Assembly: GCA_020746105.1 (NCBI GenBank)
Contig: CM036629.1
Location: 6,416,501-6,480,500, forward strand
Direction of reading: 5' to 3'
DNA length: 64,000 nucleotides
Origin: Trogon surrucura
Lineage: Eukaryota; Chordata; Aves; Trogoniformes; Trogonidae
Part shown: positions 61,001-64,000 of the stretch, piece after piece
Layout of the letters: each line of letters begins with the position of its first letter
Numbering within the stretch: position 1 is the first letter of the stretch
The notes under the pieces: model-generated
Databases searched by the model: none
What the model was told of the DNA's origin: nothing
What the model saw: the letters and a program-made list of their open reading frames with translations, nothing else
Program-made: the position numbers and the translations under genes

Positions 61001-61489
61001 TCACTCTACCTGAATACAAATATTTTTATGGTACCCATATTATCTGTAATTATTTGTTCTGGTGAATTATTAATATGCATTTACCAAAGGAGTTCTAAAA
61101 AAATAAAAAGCCTTCCTGAAAGGAAGAGGGAACGAAACTAAGTTAATAAATTATTCTGCCTCAGACATCTGAAAAATGTGTCAGTAATGATGTTTTACAC
61201 TTTTGGTAATTTTATAGCTACTGGCTTAACTTATCTATAGTCTGCCTTCAAATTCCAACTAGCATTTGAAACAATTCAACTTGCCTATTTAAAGGGTGGA
61301 TGCTTGTCCTTTTTTCTTCCAAAGCAGAGCTTTCCTTCCAGAGACATGTATTGAACAGTTCTTGCCTGACCTATGGATAAATTAGAATTTAAATACTGTA
61401 TTATTTCAAACAGGCACTTCTAATATCTGTGTTTCCTGCCATGAAATGTAATTAGGGAAAATTAATTTACCAGGGGACCTCTGAAGCTT
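61001..61489. other. AT-rich segment, possibly regulatory
   Basis: Motif-rich AT DNA (for example TAATATGCATTTACC near 61070-61084, GTAATTAGGG near 61449-61458) leading into the CpG-retaining element downstream. No open frame or repeat was recognised. Confidence 0.35.
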
Positions 61490-61720
61490 TACCTTCTTCC
61501 CCACTGCTATTTGCACTGGGCGATATTCAAACGCAATCCCCTGCGATTCCAAGTATATCAGGGCGATCTCCTCCAGACCGCCTCAGCGCGGGAAATGTCA
61601 GCCGGTATTTGGAAAGCTCACAAATGTGACATTTTTCCAGTAAAACTGTACTGTAGCCGTCAGCTTCAATAGGTTTATCATTGTTAATGAAAACAATTGG
61701 AAATACACTGAACATCTTGC
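61490..61720. promoter_or_regulatory. compact CpG-retaining element with an E2F-type site
   Basis: About ten CpGs lie between 61520 and 61665, including GGGCGATATTC, CTGCGATTCC and GGGCGATCTCC. GCGCGGGAAA at 61586-61595 is an exact E2F-type site in reverse (TTTCCCGCGC). Downstream, GTTTATCATTGTTAATG (61672-61688) and AACAATTGG (61693-61701) give SOX/homeodomain-like strings. A minus frame (61527-61715, 62 codons) crosses the block but has no known domain. This is the best-defined candidate regulatory element at the right end. Confidence 0.33.
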
Positions 61721-64000
61721 TTCACCACTTAAACCAGTCTCTAAGTGTATTAGAGATGCAAGCCTGTGCTCCAGGACAGATTATCTCCCTGGGAGTCTCT
61801 GATGGACCTTCCCTGTTTGTAAATGCAGCTGGTACTCGCTGTTGTCAGGTAGGATAATAAACGAGGTACACCTCAGTTCACATCCTTTGTATCGGTTTTC
61901 ATGTTACGTTCTTAACCTACACCATCCTCTCTTTTTCAACATTGATTTTGATTTGGGACCGCATAACAATATTCGGCTAGAGTGAAATATTTTTTTAGCA
62001 GTCAAGTTCAAATATCTTTTTTTGCAGCCTGCATTCAAAAGCTTTGTGAGCTGCAGGCCAGCCTTGGGAAATTTCTGTTACGTAGGTTATCTGGAGACAG
62101 AAATGAAGAAACACGTTTGAGTGGCAAATGCAGCCCACCTTCTGCAACTGGGTTTCAAGGATTTTCACTGTGAAACAAAGGCCAGGGCATACTACAGAGA
62201 TGAGTTACAGAATACATTCTATTTAACTCAACAGTGTCAGGCATTTAACGTGCCCTTTATATCTATAGTTTATTTTAACACATATCAAGAAGACAGAAAA
62301 TTAGTGATCAATGTAGAAGGGAGCATGAGGTTTCATTATAAATTAATGTAGGAAGACTTGGATTTCAATGATGAAATGAACATGAATCTTAAAAATTGTC
62401 TGTCTTTATGAAACAGATGAAAATTATTACAGTATATAACTTTTTGGTGACATTTTACTGCAAAGGGCATATTGTTACAAAATTTAGCAATGATGTGGCT
62501 AACAGAAATACTGCAGGGATAGATAAGATTATTTATGTAACATGATAAAACACGAAACATGGATGTATTTGAGTCATCGGGTTGCAGAGTGGGAAAAATA
62601 CTTTGCCCTGCTCTTAAGTGAACCTTCCCATTAAATCAAGGAGCGACACAGATGGAACTTGCTGGAAGCCAGGATTGCACAACAGAAGTCACCAGTCAAA
62701 AGCAGGCCACCCAGTCATGTTCTGGTGCCCAGAGAGCTAGTGAAAATAAAAAAATAAAAAAAATAAAAGAAGGAGAAAGCACAAGAAAGGTTCAGAGAAC
62801 TTCCCCTGGGTATCCACTTTAGTGGTGGGTTGTTGGGTTTTTTTTTTTCCAAATACAAACCACACCTGAAGCAACATGACAACACACTGATAACTGGATG
62901 AAGAAGTCACCTACTGAAAATGAACCTCAGTAGAAACCTACCTCTGTAAGCAGTGACATTGCAACACAGAACTGGAAGATTGCTGCAGAGTAATTCTAGT
63001 CTCCAAGCCAGGACTAGAGAAAATTCATAATCTTAAAAATGGCCCTGGCTTAATATTTCTGGAGGCCTCTAATTATATTAATATTTTTAAGATTGAAAAA
63101 ACACATTCATTGATTGACTTATATATATATACACACACATGATTGACTCATAAGAAATAATCATTAGATCAGAGTTAACAAAAACAAACACTTGGCAGAA
63201 CGTTAGAATCTTTATCAGCTCAGTGAATTTTAGATATACAATCTTTTTTAAAAAATAAACTCCACACATCAAAACTAGATTGATTTACATGTGTAAAATG
63301 TGATGGAGAAAAAAAAATATATTTTCACACAAAACTAAAGGTCAAAATCAGGTTTATCTTGGAACTAAAACTTGGTCTTACCTAAGAAAATATTTTCCCA
63401 TCTGAAAGATTTCAACCTTATTCTCACCAGAATTGTATAACTGAACTCAGATATAAATTACTCGCTAACCTTAATTAATAGAACCTGTATTCAATCTTTG
63501 TCTTTTGTTTTCATTTCTCTTCCCTTGTCTTTCTTTCCTACCTTGCCAGGAGAAATCATTCTATTATATTCACAAGCTTCAGCTCTACTCATACCAACCA
63601 TTTCTTTAAACAAAAAGACAGTAAAGGCAAGAAATACAGTGAGAACCACCTGCAAACTATTAGAAATTCTAACCTCACCCACCCAGCAGGCTATAATTAA
63701 ATGAAAGCAAGTACATTTAAAGAGAAATAATCTGGGTTTTGCTATTTTTTTCCTCTACAAATACCGTGCAAACAGACAATACTAAGATCTTTACAAAAAT
63801 ACTTTTACCCTTTTTAGTTGTGTGCAAACAATTTCAATTGTTTGTTCCTTCTCTGACTGGGAGTAGTTTAACACTGGCCCTGTTACTTGATGGGCTCATC
63901 TTTATTGGATGAAGATCACCTGATCTCAGCAGTGTGCCAACCACATTCCCTGACAAAGAGCCATGGAATTTTATGGTTTTCCTGAGTGGCCAATTTTCAT
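61721..64000. other. AT-rich non-coding DNA, no gene supported
   Basis: Plain AT-rich sequence with an A-rich run near 62744-62770, a T run near 62838, and a (TA)6(CA)4 compound microsatellite at 63120-63139. Open frames 61982-62173, 62121-62351, 62336-62560, 63087-63272 and the overlapping pair at 63491-63704 lack recognisable domains. No repeat family, RNA gene or promoter was recognised up to the window end. Confidence 0.5.

Noticed and set aside
1-64000. tRNA, rRNA, U6, 7SK or known microRNA genes; endogenous retroviral genes; CRISPR arrays; telomere-type arrays
   Set aside because: I scanned by eye for diagnostic strings such as tRNA B boxes, the U6 start and well-known microRNA seeds and saw none. 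No LTR or retroviral coding region was recognised.

Overview
The window reads as AT-rich nuclear DNA from an amniote, most probably a bird. The main evidence is two short LINE remnants whose ends have the form typical of avian CR1 3' ends read in reverse complement (20444-20560 and 56289-56343). Three older, strongly decayed interspersed-repeat copies resemble MIR-like and other ancient amniote families (4690-4835, 7741-7857, 31115-31240). Repeats are otherwise sparse, as in bird genomes. There is no bacterial, phage or organellar signature, no operon, no CRISPR array and no tRNA or rRNA gene that I could recognise.

I found no protein-coding gene I can defend. Open frames are short, many begin at non-ATG codons, they overlap on both strands, and none has a protein family, domain or splice structure I recognise. 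The longest (1505-1966, 41747-42178, 35250-35645, 8096-8591) lie in locally GC-richer or low-complexity DNA where stops are rare by chance. The best exon-shaped segment is 53167-53250, which has a polypyrimidine tract and AG before it and a GT after it, but it is weak. The window is best described as a gene desert or the inside of a very large intron.

Layout: 1-2500 is AT-rich with one GC-richer unexplained block (1264-2040). 2560-2990 is AT-rich but unusually full of CpG. 3000-7075 holds a MIR-like SINE, a short palindrome and a candidate regulatory element. 7286-8600 holds an open GC-richer block, an old repeat tail and a 22-base G run. 9480-9920 and 11640-11900 are further candidate regulatory elements. 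12000-20240 is mostly featureless. 20240-20560 has a 16-base homeodomain-type palindrome and a CR1 fragment. 22744-22793 is a near-perfect stem-loop. 24340-28860 has several candidate enhancers with POU, homeodomain and TCF/LEF-like motifs. 29000-40000 is mostly plain, with a MIR-like copy and G-tract DNA near 32 kb. 40561-40920 is the only CpG-island-like block, carrying three CACGTG boxes. 42700-43930 has a full CRE and CpG-retaining DNA. 44-61 kb is mostly plain with simple repeats and a CR1 scrap. 61490-61720 is a compact CpG-retaining element with an E2F-type site.

The likely role of the window is cis-regulation of a distant or surrounding gene, but conservation cannot be seen from one sequence. 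Every enhancer call is inference from motif content and CpG retention. I did not find evidence for a new biological system.
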